Assembly: GCA_030681375.1 (NCBI GenBank)
Contig: JAUXWM010000025.1
Coordinates: 1 to 64,000 of the forward strand
Source: Gallionella sp.
Lineage (GTDB): Bacteria > Pseudomonadota > Gammaproteobacteria > Burkholderiales > Gallionellaceae
Direction of reading: 5' to 3'
DNA: 64,000 nt
The position numbers and the translations under genes are program-made. How positions within the stretch are numbered: the stretch's first letter is position 1; each line of letters begins with the position of its first letter. The notes under the pieces were generated by a model. The model made no database searches. It had not been told where the DNA came from and saw only the letters and a list, made by a program, of their open reading frames with translations. This document shows positions 52,604 through 61,998 of the stretch, piece after piece.

Positions 52604-53809
52604 ATGAATCAGGGTGAAATGACAATACGTGCGGATGCTGCAAACTGGATATTGCCGCTGGCAAGCGGGGGCTCGGGGGTTGCCGCGCTGCTGCTGGTGT
52701 CCGGCGGCGCGCTCCCGGCTGTTGCGGTGGCACTGATTTCCGGCATTTGCGCCTGGGCCTGCGCCCACCGTCAACGTGCCGCGCTGACGCAATTGACGCG
52801 CGAGGCCGAGAGCCGACTGGCGCAGGCGCAGGCGCAGCAGGCATTGCAACTGCAAGGCGGTCTCGCAGGGCTGGAACAGATATGCGATCAGGCGACGCCG
52901 ATATGGGCGAAACAGATCGAGACCGCACGCAACCAGACCGAAGAAGGGATTACCGAGGTGGCCGCGCGCTTCGCCGCCATTGTCGACCGTCTGCATGCCT
53001 CGGCCGCTGCTGCGCAACAGGCGACAGGCGAGAGTGCGGAAGGCGGACGTGTGGTGTCGGTCTTGTCGCGCAGTGAAGCCGATCTGGTTGCCGTCAACCA
53101 GGCCATGGAAACGGCACGGCAAGAGCGCTCCTTGATGGTACAGGATGTGCGCGAGTTGACGGCTTACACCTCTGATTTGAAGAATATGGCTGCCGATGTC
53201 GGCGAAATCGCCTCTCAGACCAATTTGCTGGCGCTCAATGCCGCCATTGAGGCCGCGCGCGTCGGTGAGGCAGGACGCGGTTTCGCAGTGGTGGCGGACG
53301 AGGTGCGCAAGCTGTCCGATCTGTCCAGCAATACCGGCAAGAAAATGGCCGAAAAGGTCAATATCATCAATAAGGCGATCATGACCGTGATCAGCGTAGC
53401 GGAACGATTCAGCGAGCAGGATACCCGCTCCGTGGCTGAAGCCGAGAAAACCATACAAAAGGTATTGGAGGATTTCAAGGAAGTGGCCGTCGGCCTGAGC
53501 GATTCCTCGAAAATGCTGCGCCGCGAAAGCGAGGGCATGCGCGAAGAAATCTCCGAAACGCTGGTTTATCTGCAATTTCAGGACAGGGTCAGTCAGATAC
53601 TGGCTCAGGTTCGCGACAATCTGGACGAGTTGCATGAACGGCTCGTGCGCTATGCCGAGGAGCGCAGCCGGGGCGGAATGCCTAACATAGATGCGGATGC
53701 CTGGCTGAGTGAGATGACGCGGGCTTATACCACGACCGAACAGCGTAACAACCACCGCAATGACAAGGCGAATGCCGTCGCCGACGAGACCGAAATAACC
53801 TTCTTTTGA
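52604..53809 (+). CDS. Methyl-accepting chemotaxis-like protein, no periplasmic sensor
   Basis: A 401-residue receptor. A hydrophobic hairpin at residues 15-50 replaces a periplasmic domain. A helical region leads to the signalling tip ([20 protein letters not shown] and [20 protein letters not shown]). The C-terminal part contains [19 protein letters not shown], typical of receptors that detect signals inside the cell. I chose ATG at 52604 ([10 protein letters not shown]), six bases after GGAG; the ATG at 52592 directly abuts the SD. First gene of the chemotaxis series. Confidence 0.88.
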   Translation: MNQGEMTIRADAANWILPLASGGSGVAALLLVSGGALPAVAVALISGICAWACAHRQRAALTQLTREAESRLAQAQAQQALQLQGGLAGLEQICDQATPIWAKQIETARNQTEEGITEVAARFAAIVDRLHASAAAAQQATGESAEGGRVVSVLSRSEADLVAVNQAMETARQERSLMVQDVRELTAYTSDLKNMAADVGEIASQTNLLALNAAIEAARVGEAGRGFAVVADEVRKLSDLSSNTGKKMAEKVNIINKAIMTVISVAERFSEQDTRSVAEAEKTIQKVLEDFKEVAVGLSDSSKMLRRESEGMREEISETLVYLQFQDRVSQILAQVRDNLDELHERLVRYAEERSRGGMPNIDADAWLSEMTRAYTTTEQRNNHRNDKANAVADETEITFF

Positions 53810-53850
53810 ATCTGGACCATGTTGTACAATTTTTGCAGGGGAGATGAATA

Positions 53851-54219
53851 ATGGCTAAAACGATAATGGTTGTAGATGATTCCGCTTCGCTGCGGCAGGT
53901 CGTCAGCATCGCACTGCGCGGTGCAGGATACGATGTCCTGGAAGGCTGCGACGGGCGTGATGCCCTGTCCAAACTGACCGGACAAAAAGTACATCTGGTG
54001 ATCAGCGATGTGAACATGCCCAACATGGACGGCATCACTTTCGTAAAAAACCTCAAGCAGCTCCCCGCCTACAAGTTCACGCCTGTGATCATGCTGACGA
54101 CCGAATCACAGGAAGGCAAGAAGCAGGAAGGACAGGCGGCCGGCGCGAAAGCCTGGGTGGTCAAACCCTTTCAGCCGGCGCAGATGCTGGCAGCCGTCGC
54201 CAAACTAGTGATGCCTTAA
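53851..54219 (+). CDS. cheY: Chemotaxis response regulator CheY
   Basis: A 122-residue single receiver that binds the flagellar switch when phosphorylated. VVDDSASLRQVV holds the acidic pair, ISDVNMPNMDGI the phospho-Asp, LTTESQ the Thr and VVKPFQPAQ the Lys. GGGGAGATGAATA precedes the ATG. It is followed by a repeat-bearing gap, a STAS gene and cheA. Confidence 0.93.
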   Translation: MAKTIMVVDDSASLRQVVSIALRGAGYDVLEGCDGRDALSKLTGQKVHLVISDVNMPNMDGITFVKNLKQLPAYKFTPVIMLTTESQEGKKQEGQAAGAKAWVVKPFQPAQMLAAVAKLVMP

Positions 54220-54223
54220 AAGC

Positions 54224-54281
54224 AGGATTGAGGATTGAGGATGGAAGAGCGCAGCAGAGGTTTTACTCGATCCTCGATCCT
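54224..54281. repeat. GATTGAG heptamer with opposed CGATCCT arm between cheY and STAS gene
   Basis: The left arm (54224-54243) is AGGATTGAGGATTGAGGATG-type, and the right arm (54266-54281) is CTCGATCCTCGATCCT. The arms can pair around about 22 bases. This is the same unit family as at the lpxH start. Confidence 0.7.
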
Positions 54282-54302
54282 AAATATAAAAAGGAGAACA
54301 CC

Positions 54303-54626
54303 ATGACGATCCACATCGAAACTCACAATGGCGTGTGTCATGTCCATGTAGCAGGTGAAATGACCATCTACCATGCCGCCGAAATCAAGGCGGAATTGCT
54401 ACCCTGCCTCGAACTGGGTGCAGAACTTGAAATAGATTTGTCCGAGGTCAGCGAGATGGATACCGCAGGCTTTCAATTGCTGCTGCTGGCCAAGCGCGCA
54501 GCGCTTGCCGCCAACAAGCCCCTGCGCCTGGTTGCACACAGCCCGGCCACGCTGGAAGTGCTGGATATGCTCAATATGGCTTCCTATTTTGGCGACCCGG
54601 TGATCATGCCGCGAACCGTACATTAG
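54303..54626 (+). CDS. STAS-domain protein (anti-anti-sigma-like)
   Basis: A 107-residue single STAS domain (MTIHIETHNGVCHVHVAGEM; LEIDLSEVSEMDTAGFQLLL). In SpoIIAA-like proteins the residue after the Asp is the regulatory phospho-Ser; here a Thr (DTAG) is present. In this position it may control or bind CheA or a receptor, as STAS genes occur in several chemotaxis operons. SD AAGGAG lies 6 bases before ATG. It is 19 bp ahead of cheA. Confidence 0.85.
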   Translation: MTIHIETHNGVCHVHVAGEMTIYHAAEIKAELLPCLELGAELEIDLSEVSEMDTAGFQLLLLAKRAALAANKPLRLVAHSPATLEVLDMLNMASYFGDPVIMPRTVH

Positions 54627-54645
54627 CCCGCCGATCGGACAACTC

Positions 54646-56838
54646 ATGAGCAATGCGGAATTTGATCAGGCACTGCAAACCTTCTTCATGGAGAGCCGCG
54701 AACTGCTCGAAGCCATGGAAGAATCGCTGCTCGGTCTGGAATCCTCCCCGGACGATGACGATGCGATCAATGCCATTTTCCGCGCGGCGCACACCATCAA
54801 GGGCTCGGGCGGCCTGTTCGGACTCGATGGCATCGTCAGTTTCACCCATGTGGTGGAAAACGTGCTGGATAGGGTACGGGGCGGCCATGTGCCGGTAAAC
54901 GGCGAGCTGATCGCCCTGCTGCTTTCCTGTCGCGATCATATCGGCATGCTGGTGGAGCAGATCGCCGCCGACCCGTCCGCACAGCCGGACAAGGAGCTTG
55001 AGTCTGTCGGGAGCATGCTGCTGGCACAACTCAAGTCATACCAGACCGGCGTGACGCACCCGGCATGCGCGCCGGTGTCCACCTCATCATGCACGGAGAT
55101 ATTGCCGCAAACCGGCAATACGGTAGAAAACGATCTGTGGCATATTTCGCTGCGTTTCGGCCAGGATGTGCTGCGCAACGGCATGGATCCGCTGGCCTTC
55201 ATCCGTTATCTCGACAATATGGGCAAAATCGTCCACATTCTGACGCTGCCCGACGCCATGCCATTCGCACTGGAGATGGATCCGGAGAGCTGTTATCTGG
55301 GCTTCGAGATTGATTTCCAGGGCGATGGCATAGACAAGGCGGCTATCGAAGGGGTATTCGAGTTTGTGCGCGAAGATTGCAGCCTCCGCATTCTGCCGCC
55401 GCACAGCCGTATTGAAGCCTACACACAACTTATCAATGAATTGCCCGAGAACAACATTGCACTGGGCGAGCTGCTGGTGAACTGCGGTTCCCTGACACGC
55501 AAGGAGCTGGAGCAGGCATTGCATCTGCAGGAAGTCCTGCGCAGCGGTGCGGGAACCGGAGAGGCCAGCAAGCTGGGCGATATTCTGGTGGAACAGGGTG
55601 TGGTGCAGCCGGAACTGATAGACGCGGCGCTGGGCAAACAGAAGGTTGCCAGGGAAAACAAGTCTCAGGAAAGCAAACTGATACGCATCCAGGCCGACAA
55701 GCTGGATCAATTGATCAATCTGGTGGGTGAAATGGTGATTGCAGGCGCGGCCACCAGCCTGATCGCGCTGCGCACCCAGGACGCCGCGCTGCATGAAGCG
55801 ACCTCCACGCTATCGCGTCTGGTCGAGGAAATCCGCGACAGCGCCCTGCAGTTGCGCATGGTGCAGATAGGCGAGACCTTCAGTCGTTTTAACCGTGTGG
55901 TGCGCGATGTGAGCCGCGAAATCGGCAAGGACATCGGGCTGGACATTCTCGGCGCGGAGACCGAACTGGATAAATCGGTGGTGGAAAAAATCGGCGACCC
56001 GCTCATGCATCTGGTGCGCAACAGCATGGACCACGGCATCGAAGCCGCCGAGATTCGCCTGCAGCGCGGCAAACCCGCCAGGGGTACCCTGCGCCTCAAC
56101 GCCTATCACGAATCCGGCAGCATCGTAGTGGAAGTCGGGGACGATGGTGGCGGGCTGAATCGCGCCAGAATTTTTGCCAAGGCGCTGGAAAAAGGCCTGG
56201 TAACGGCCAATCAGGTGCTATCCGACCAGGAAGTATACGGGCTGATCTTCGAGGCCGGATTTTCCACTGCGGAGGCGGTCACCAACCTGTCAGGTCGCGG
56301 CGTGGGCATGGATGTGGTGCGGCGCAACATCGAGGCGCTGCGCGGCACGGTGCAAATAGACAGTGTGGAGGGTGCAGGCACGACGGTGAAGATACGTTTG
56401 CCGCTGACGCTGGCGATCATAGACGGCTTTCTGATGGGCGTGGGCAGCTCCTCCTATGTCGTGCCGCTGGACATGGTGATGGAATGCATAGAACTGAACG
56501 AGGCGGAACGTCAGGAGACACGCGACAGCCATTACATCAACCTGCGCGGCACGATACTGCCGTTCATACGCCTGCGCGATCAGTTCCGCGTACGGGGCAA
56601 GCCTGCGCGGCACGAAAATATCGTCGTGGTGCAATACGCGGGACTCAGGGCGGGGCTGGTGGTGGACGAGCTGATGGGCGAATTCCAGACCGTCATCAAA
56701 CCGCTGGGCAAGCTGTTCGCCAATCTCAAGGGGATAGGGGGTTCGACCATACTGGGAAGCGGAGAAGTGGCGCTGATACTGGATGTGCCGACACTGATAC
56801 AGCGCGCGATCTCGCTGGAATCCCGTGTGCTTAATTAA
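54646..56838 (+). CDS. cheA: Chemotaxis histidine kinase CheA
   Basis: A 730-residue kinase. The Hpt domain carries phospho-His 49 in FRAAHTIKGSGGLFG. A linker domain at about residues 165-255 (DPLAFIRYLDNMGKIVHILT, DPESCYLGFEIDF) may bind response regulators. Dimerisation (LDQLINLVGEMVIAG), ATPase (HLVRNSMDHGIE, DDGGGLN, GRGVGMDVVRRNI) and the CheW-like C-terminal domain complete it. All catalytic blocks are intact. It phosphorylates CheY and CheB in this gene set. Confidence 0.96.
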   Translation: MSNAEFDQALQTFFMESRELLEAMEESLLGLESSPDDDDAINAIFRAAHTIKGSGGLFGLDGIVSFTHVVENVLDRVRGGHVPVNGELIALLLSCRDHIGMLVEQIAADPSAQPDKELESVGSMLLAQLKSYQTGVTHPACAPVSTSSCTEILPQTGNTVENDLWHISLRFGQDVLRNGMDPLAFIRYLDNMGKIVHILTLPDAMPFALEMDPESCYLGFEIDFQGDGIDKAAIEGVFEFVREDCSLRILPPHSRIEAYTQLINELPENNIALGELLVNCGSLTRKELEQALHLQEVLRSGAGTGEASKLGDILVEQGVVQPELIDAALGKQKVARENKSQESKLIRIQADKLDQLINLVGEMVIAGAATSLIALRTQDAALHEATSTLSRLVEEIRDSALQLRMVQIGETFSRFNRVVRDVSREIGKDIGLDILGAETELDKSVVEKIGDPLMHLVRNSMDHGIEAAEIRLQRGKPARGTLRLNAYHESGSIVVEVGDDGGGLNRARIFAKALEKGLVTANQVLSDQEVYGLIFEAGFSTAEAVTNLSGRGVGMDVVRRNIEALRGTVQIDSVEGAGTTVKIRLPLTLAIIDGFLMGVGSSSYVVPLDMVMECIELNEAERQETRDSHYINLRGTILPFIRLRDQFRVRGKPARHENIVVVQYAGLRAGLVVDELMGEFQTVIKPLGKLFANLKGIGGSTILGSGEVALILDVPTLIQRAISLESRVLN

Positions 56839-56889
56839 CGCAATATTTGTTCCGATCAATATTTTCAAGGTAACGCAAGGGGGTTGTAA

Positions 56890-59286
56890 ATGAGAACGAA
56901 CATGCCGGTAACAAACGTGGAACGCGAATTCAGGGATGGCGAAACCATCGTTTCCAAAACCGACCTCAAGGGGCTGATCACTTACGTCAATCCCTACTAT
57001 TGCGAGATGAGCGGCTATAGCGAGCATGAGTCCATCGGCCAGCCGCACAATTACATCCGCCACCCCGACATGCCTCCCGAGGCGTTCGCAGACCTGTGGA
57101 ATACGCTGAAAGCCGGGAGACCCTGGACCGGCATAGTGAAAAATCGCTGCAAGAATGGCGATTATTACTGGGTCGAGGCCAATGCCACGCCGATACGTGA
57201 AAATGGTCAGGTGGTGGGTTATATGTCAGTGCGCAGCAAGCTCGACCGCAGCCGGATAGAGGCGACCGCCAAGGTATATCAGGAAATAAGGGACGGCAAG
57301 AGTCAATACAAAATCAGGGAAGGCAAAGCCGTCAAACCCGGCCTGCTTGATTTCCTGCGGCCGCTTAAGAATCTGAGAGTTGGTACCAAGATCGGGGTGG
57401 GCTTCGGACTGGTCGTGCTGATGGCAGCCGGGATAGCCCTGCTGGTGTTGAGCCACATGCAGCAATTGAGCTCGCAGCTGGCTCAGGTCGCTGCGAGCCT
57501 GACACCGGCCCAGTCGCAGGCACTGACAGCGTTGATTGAGACGACCCGCGATGAGGTGATCGCTGCGTGCATTCTAATGGCACTGGCGGGCCTGCTGTCC
57601 ACCTTCATGCTGACACGCGTCATGGTCAGGCCGCTCAGGGCGGCAGTCGATATTTTCGACAGGATGGGTCAAGGGAATTACTACAACCGGATAGAAGCGG
57701 ACAGCGAAGATGAGATCGGTCAACTGATGTACGGGCTGAAATCCACGCAGATCAAGCTGGGTTTTGACATCAACGATGCCAAGCGCCGCGCGGACGAGTC
57801 CCTGCGCATCACCAACGCACTCGACAACTCCTCCACTGGTGTAATGATCGCCGATACCGATCTCAACATCATTTATCTCAACAAATCGGTACAGACAATG
57901 CTCAAAAATGCCGAAACCGACATCAGGAAGGATTTGCCCGATTTCAGCGCGGACACGCTGCTGGGTACCAATATCGACGGCTTCCACAAGAAGCCTGAGC
58001 ACCAGCGGCAATTATTGAAAACCTTTACCACGACTTACAATGCCACCATCAAAATCGGCGGCCGCACTTTCCGCCTGTCCGCCAATCCGGTGTTCAACGC
58101 GGCCGGGCAGCGTCTGGGCGCTTCGGTGGAATGGATAGACGCGACGGCCGAGGTAGCGATCGAGGAGGAAGTAGATGCCATCGTCCAGGCGGCGGTCGCA
58201 GGCGACTTGTCCAAACGCATCGATTTGCAGGGCAAGCAGGGTTTCATGAAGACCTTGAGCAGCGGCATCAACGAACTCACCGGCGTTGCCGAAAACGTGA
58301 TCAGCGACGCGGTGGAGGTAATCGAGTGCGTATCTGCCGGCGACCTGACGCACACCATCGAACGCGATTACCAGGGTATGTTCAAGCGGCTCAAGGATGC
58401 GACCAACGGCACGGTAGAGAAGCTCTCCGAAACCATTTCAGACGTTCGTCTGGCTGCGGATTCACTGTCCAGTGCCGCTGAGGAAATCAGCGCAACGGCG
58501 CAGAGTTTGAGTCAGAGTGCCAGCGAGCAGGCTGCCAGTGTAGAAGAAACCAGTGCGTCTATCGAACAGATGTCGGCATCAGTCAGCCAGAATGCGGAAA
58601 ACGCCAGAGTGACGGACGGCATGGCAGCCAAAGCCGCAGCGGAAGCCACGGAGGGCGGCACGGCGGTCAAATCGACGGTAACTGCGATGAAGCAAATCGC
58701 CGCCAAAATCGGCATCATCGACGACATTGCCTATCAGACCAATTTGCTGGCCCTGAATGCGTCGATCGAGGCGGCTCGCGCCGGTGAACATGGCAAGGGT
58801 TTTGCTGTGGTGGCGGCTGAAGTCAGAAAACTCGCCGAGCGCAGTCAGGTTGCGGCACGGGAAATCTCCGAGGTGGCAGGTTCCAGCGTGGAACTGGCCG
58901 AACGCGCCGGAAAACTGCTGAACGAAATGGTGCCATCGATCAACAAGACGTCCGACCTGGTTCAGGAAATATCAGCCGCATCGGATGAGCAGTCCACTGG
59001 CATCAGCCAGATCAGCGGCGCGGTGAATCAACTGAGTCAGACGACCCAGCAGAATGCCTCTGCCTCGGAAGAGCTGGCAGCCACCTCCGAGGAGATGAGC
59101 GGACAGGCCGAGAAGTTGCAGCAACTGATGGCCTTTTTCAGCGTTGATAGTAATGAAATGCCTGCTGCAAGACAGCTAAGCAATCCGATTTCCACAAGAA
59201 AGATGTCCTCTGCCAGCACGTCAGTCAATCAGACACGAATCAATATTGGTGCGGAGCCGGACGAAAACGACTTCGTCCGGTTCTAG
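56890..59286 (+). CDS. Aer-like PAS chemoreceptor
   Basis: A 798-residue receptor. The N-terminal PAS (residues 12-118) has the FAD-type Aer signature ([29 protein letters not shown]). Two membrane helices (about 175-193 and 219-238) are followed by HAMP and a second PAS-like region ([20 protein letters not shown]). After another HAMP-like stretch comes the signalling tip ([20 protein letters not shown]). It probably reports oxygen or redox state. The first PAS resembles the separate PAS protein at 29583. C-terminus DENDFVRF; no NWETF-type tether. Confidence 0.92.
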   Translation: MRTNMPVTNVEREFRDGETIVSKTDLKGLITYVNPYYCEMSGYSEHESIGQPHNYIRHPDMPPEAFADLWNTLKAGRPWTGIVKNRCKNGDYYWVEANATPIRENGQVVGYMSVRSKLDRSRIEATAKVYQEIRDGKSQYKIREGKAVKPGLLDFLRPLKNLRVGTKIGVGFGLVVLMAAGIALLVLSHMQQLSSQLAQVAASLTPAQSQALTALIETTRDEVIAACILMALAGLLSTFMLTRVMVRPLRAAVDIFDRMGQGNYYNRIEADSEDEIGQLMYGLKSTQIKLGFDINDAKRRADESLRITNALDNSSTGVMIADTDLNIIYLNKSVQTMLKNAETDIRKDLPDFSADTLLGTNIDGFHKKPEHQRQLLKTFTTTYNATIKIGGRTFRLSANPVFNAAGQRLGASVEWIDATAEVAIEEEVDAIVQAAVAGDLSKRIDLQGKQGFMKTLSSGINELTGVAENVISDAVEVIECVSAGDLTHTIERDYQGMFKRLKDATNGTVEKLSETISDVRLAADSLSSAAEEISATAQSLSQSASEQAASVEETSASIEQMSASVSQNAENARVTDGMAAKAAAEATEGGTAVKSTVTAMKQIAAKIGIIDDIAYQTNLLALNASIEAARAGEHGKGFAVVAAEVRKLAERSQVAAREISEVAGSSVELAERAGKLLNEMVPSINKTSDLVQEISAASDEQSTGISQISGAVNQLSQTTQQNASASEELAATSEEMSGQAEKLQQLMAFFSVDSNEMPAARQLSNPISTRKMSSASTSVNQTRINIGAEPDENDFVRF

Positions 59287-59295
59287 GAGACTACC

Positions 59296-59841
59296 ATGGG
59301 AGCCATCGTTCGTACGGAACAACCCACCCAGGTCGCAGAGCGCGACGAGGGGCAAAGCCAGTATCTGACCTTCCTGCTGGGTGGCGAGATGTTTGCCGTC
59401 CCCATCCTCAACATCAAGGAAATCATCGAGTATGGCCACATCACTACGGTGCCGATGATGCCGGCATTCGTGCGCGGGGTGATCAATCTGCGCGGCAGCG
59501 TGGTGCCGGTGATCGATCTGGCGGTACGCTTCGGGCGCAGTGCCAGTGAGCTCACCCGGCGCACCTGCATCGTGATCATCGAAATCGATTCGGGAGACGG
59601 TTGCCAGGATGTCGGTGTAGTGGTCGATACCGTCAACGAAGTACTGGAAATTCCTGACAGCGAGATCGAGCAGGCGCCTTCGTTTGGTGCACGAATACGT
59701 GCCGATTTCATCAGCGGCATGGGCAAAATAGAGGGGAAATTTGTCGTCATCATCGCGGTCAACCACGTACTCGCCATCGACGAGATGGCCACGCTGGGAC
59801 AGCTGAGCGATGCCTCCCCTGCCATGCTCACAGCGCCTTAA
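59296..59841 (+). CDS. cheW: Chemotaxis coupling protein CheW
   Basis: A 181-residue scaffold linking receptors to CheA. It has the double-barrel SH3-like fold with YLTFLLGGEMFAVPILNIKE, PAFVRGVINLRGSVVPVIDL and the late VVDTVNEVLEIPDSEIEQAP. Slightly longer than average, with extensions at both ends. It lies 9 bp after the receptor and 6 bp before the short receptor-like gene. Confidence 0.95.
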   Translation: MGAIVRTEQPTQVAERDEGQSQYLTFLLGGEMFAVPILNIKEIIEYGHITTVPMMPAFVRGVINLRGSVVPVIDLAVRFGRSASELTRRTCIVIIEIDSGDGCQDVGVVVDTVNEVLEIPDSEIEQAPSFGARIRADFISGMGKIEGKFVVIIAVNHVLAIDEMATLGQLSDASPAMLTAP

Positions 59842-59847
59842 ACGGAG

Positions 59848-60444
59848 ATGAATAGCGTGAATGACACCATCAGCAGCCTGCACCGCGTGGTCAAGGCCAA
59901 TGAAGACATCAAGAAGGTGATCCGTATTTCATCGGGCGTCAACCTGGTCGCGCTCAATGCGATGCTGATCGCCAAGCGTTCCGGCGAGCGCTCACGCGGT
60001 TTCGCTGTCGTGTCATCCGAATTGCGGCTGTTCAGCCGAAATCTGGACGCGGCGATGAATGGATTGGGCGAACTGATTTTCAGCCTGGTCAGAGACGCCG
60101 CCGCGATGCAGAGACAGCGGCAGCAGCATAGCCATTTTATGGCTGTCATGAAGACCAACAAATCCGTGCGCAAATGGGCAGAACCCACCCTTGCCCGTGT
60201 AGAAGCGCGCATGGGCGTTGTTGAAGAAGCAATCCGCCGGGATTGGCACAGGCTGAGATTACAGCTCAACCGCGTCCTGCAACTGTGTGAATCGGGCCGA
60301 TCCCTGTCGCGCAGTGCCAAAATTGAGGCGGTGTATGGGGGCGATATGAGCACCACGCTGAAACAGGTGGCCAGCCAGATCGAGGGCACAGTGGACGAAA
60401 TATTTTCCACGTTGAAACTGTTACGTATGCAATTGGCGGACTAA
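59848..60444 (+). CDS. Very short soluble receptor-like protein (signalling hairpin only)
   Basis: A 198-residue protein without membrane segment, HAMP or sensor domain. Residues 27-65 read SGVNLVALNAMLIAKRSGER and SRGFAVVSSELRLFSRNL, a diverged version of the receptor tip [16 protein letters not shown] that binds CheA/CheW. The rest is helical with several Arg/Gln-rich stretches. It is far shorter than normal receptors and ends at the ATG of the ODP-like gene (TAATG). It may be the receptor partner of that di-iron protein. ATG at 59848 abuts GGAG; GTG at 59857 is better spaced. Confidence 0.75.
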   Translation: MNSVNDTISSLHRVVKANEDIKKVIRISSGVNLVALNAMLIAKRSGERSRGFAVVSSELRLFSRNLDAAMNGLGELIFSLVRDAAAMQRQRQQHSHFMAVMKTNKSVRKWAEPTLARVEARMGVVEEAIRRDWHRLRLQLNRVLQLCESGRSLSRSAKIEAVYGGDMSTTLKQVASQIEGTVDEIFSTLKLLRMQLAD

Positions 60445-61187
60445 TGAAAAAACTTGAATTCATCTATGAAGACGGCGCTCACAAGTGGGCGGTAGTGGCG
60501 CGCGATCCGGAAAAGCCCGGTCATCTGATCGACACCAATGAATATCTGGTGCTCAACGGCAGCGAAGCGCTGCTGGCCGACCCGGGTGGCATGGAAATAT
60601 TTTCTGCGGTGTTCTCCGCCATCAGCGCCGAGATAGACCCTTACACCATACGCCATCTATTTGCCTCGCATCAGGACCCCGACGTCATTTCGTCGCTGGC
60701 GCTGTGGCTGGATTTCAATCCGGAGCTGAAATGCCACCTGAGCTGGCTGTGGGGCTCATTTGTCCCCCACTTCGGCGGCACGGCCGACACGTTTGTGGCC
60801 ATTCCCGACGAAGGCGCGACCCTCTCACTGGGCGGACTGGCGCTGGATGCGATCCCTGCCCATTACCTGCATTCATCGGGGAACTTCAATCTCTATGATC
60901 GCAAGGCCCGCATCCTGTTTTCCGGCGATGTGGGAGCGGCCTTGTTGCCGCCCGAGGAGAGCAGCCTGTATGTCGAAAATTTCGACCGTCACATCCGCCA
61001 CTCGCGGGATTTTCACCGCCGCTGGATGGGTTCAAACAAGGCCAAGCTGAGCTGGTGCGAACGCGTCAGCCGGCTGGACATCGACATGCTCTGTCCGCAA
61101 CACGGCGCCATCTATCGCGGCGAAGATGTCAAACGCTTCATTAACTGGTTTGCCGACCTGGATGTAGGTTCGGGAATCAGGGATTAA
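60444..61187 (+). CDS. ODP-like di-iron metallo-beta-lactamase-fold protein, candidate O2/Fe sensor
   Basis: A 247-residue soluble protein with the diiron domain of flavodiiron proteins but no flavodoxin domain. The ligand set is complete: H76-x-D78-x-D80 (SHQDPDV), H143 (YLHSSGNF), D162 (FSGDVGAA) and H220 (CPQHGAIY). Spacing from first to second His and to the Asp is the same as in flavodiiron proteins. Oxygen-binding diiron proteins (ODP) of this kind are known from chemotaxis operons, where they sense O2 or Fe(II). Here it lies between a short receptor and cheR in a continuous series. The function is inferred from fold and context. Confidence 0.82.
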   Translation: MKKLEFIYEDGAHKWAVVARDPEKPGHLIDTNEYLVLNGSEALLADPGGMEIFSAVFSAISAEIDPYTIRHLFASHQDPDVISSLALWLDFNPELKCHLSWLWGSFVPHFGGTADTFVAIPDEGATLSLGGLALDAIPAHYLHSSGNFNLYDRKARILFSGDVGAALLPPEESSLYVENFDRHIRHSRDFHRRWMGSNKAKLSWCERVSRLDIDMLCPQHGAIYRGEDVKRFINWFADLDVGSGIRD

Positions 61188-61191
61188 ACCG

Positions 61192-61998
61192 ATGTCAATC
61201 GCCACACTGAGCGAGCCGGAATTTACCCAATTTCAGCAGCTGATTTACCAGCTTGCCGGCATCAGCCTGTCACCCGCGAAAAACGCGCTGGTCAGCGGAC
61301 GGCTGTCCAAACGTCTGACTCACTACGGTCTGCGCAGCTTTGGCGATTATTTCAATCTGCTTTCCGGCGGCAAAAACGACGATGAACTCCAGGTGCTGGT
61401 GGATTTGCTGACCACCAATGAGACCTATTTCTTCCGCGAACCCAAACACTTCGATTTCCTGCGCGACAAAGTATTATCGGAGCATAAACCCGGGCAGAAT
61501 TTCAGGGTATGGAGCGCGGCCTGTTCCAGCGGCGAGGAAGCTTACAGCATCGCCATGGTGCTCGCCGACCATCTGGGCGATGCGCCCTGGGAAGTGGTGG
61601 CATCGGATATCAGTACGCGGGTACTGAATCGTGCGCGCACCGGACACTATCCCATGGATCGCATAGACGGCATTTCCAGTGAACATCTGTCGCGTTACTG
61701 CCTGAAGGGTATCAATTCACAAAAAAATACCCTGTTGGTGGATAAAAAGCTGCGCAGCAGGGTGAATTTCATGCAGGTCAACCTGAACCAGCCCCTGCCG
61801 ACATTGGGCGTGTTCGATCTGATATTCCTGCGCAATGTGATGATTTACTTCGATCAGGAAACCAAACGCCAGATTGTGCAACGCATGTTACCGCTGCTGA
61901 AGCCCGGCGGCCATTTTCTGATTGGTCACTCGGAAAGCCTGAACGGCATAGTGGACACCCTGCGTCCGCTGGCACCGGCCATCTATGGCAAACGATGA
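61192..61998 (+). CDS. cheR: Chemotaxis methyltransferase CheR
   Basis: A 268-residue SAM-dependent enzyme that methylates receptor glutamates. The N-terminal helical domain leads to LLTTNETYFFREPKHFDFLR. The SAM site has VWSAACSSGEEAYSIAMVLA and SDISTRVLNRAR, and the family block FDLIFLRNVMIYFD. Length normal. Its stop overlaps the cheD start by 4 bp. Confidence 0.96.
   Translation: MSIATLSEPEFTQFQQLIYQLAGISLSPAKNALVSGRLSKRLTHYGLRSFGDYFNLLSGGKNDDELQVLVDLLTTNETYFFREPKHFDFLRDKVLSEHKPGQNFRVWSAACSSGEEAYSIAMVLADHLGDAPWEVVASDISTRVLNRARTGHYPMDRIDGISSEHLSRYCLKGINSQKNTLLVDKKLRSRVNFMQVNLNQPLPTLGVFDLIFLRNVMIYFDQETKRQIVQRMLPLLKPGGHFLIGHSESLNGIVDTLRPLAPAIYGKR

Noticed and set aside
52457..53755. 432-codon open frame opposite the chemoreceptor at 52604
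   Set aside because: The plus strand carries an intact receptor tip motif; the antisense product shows no known motif.
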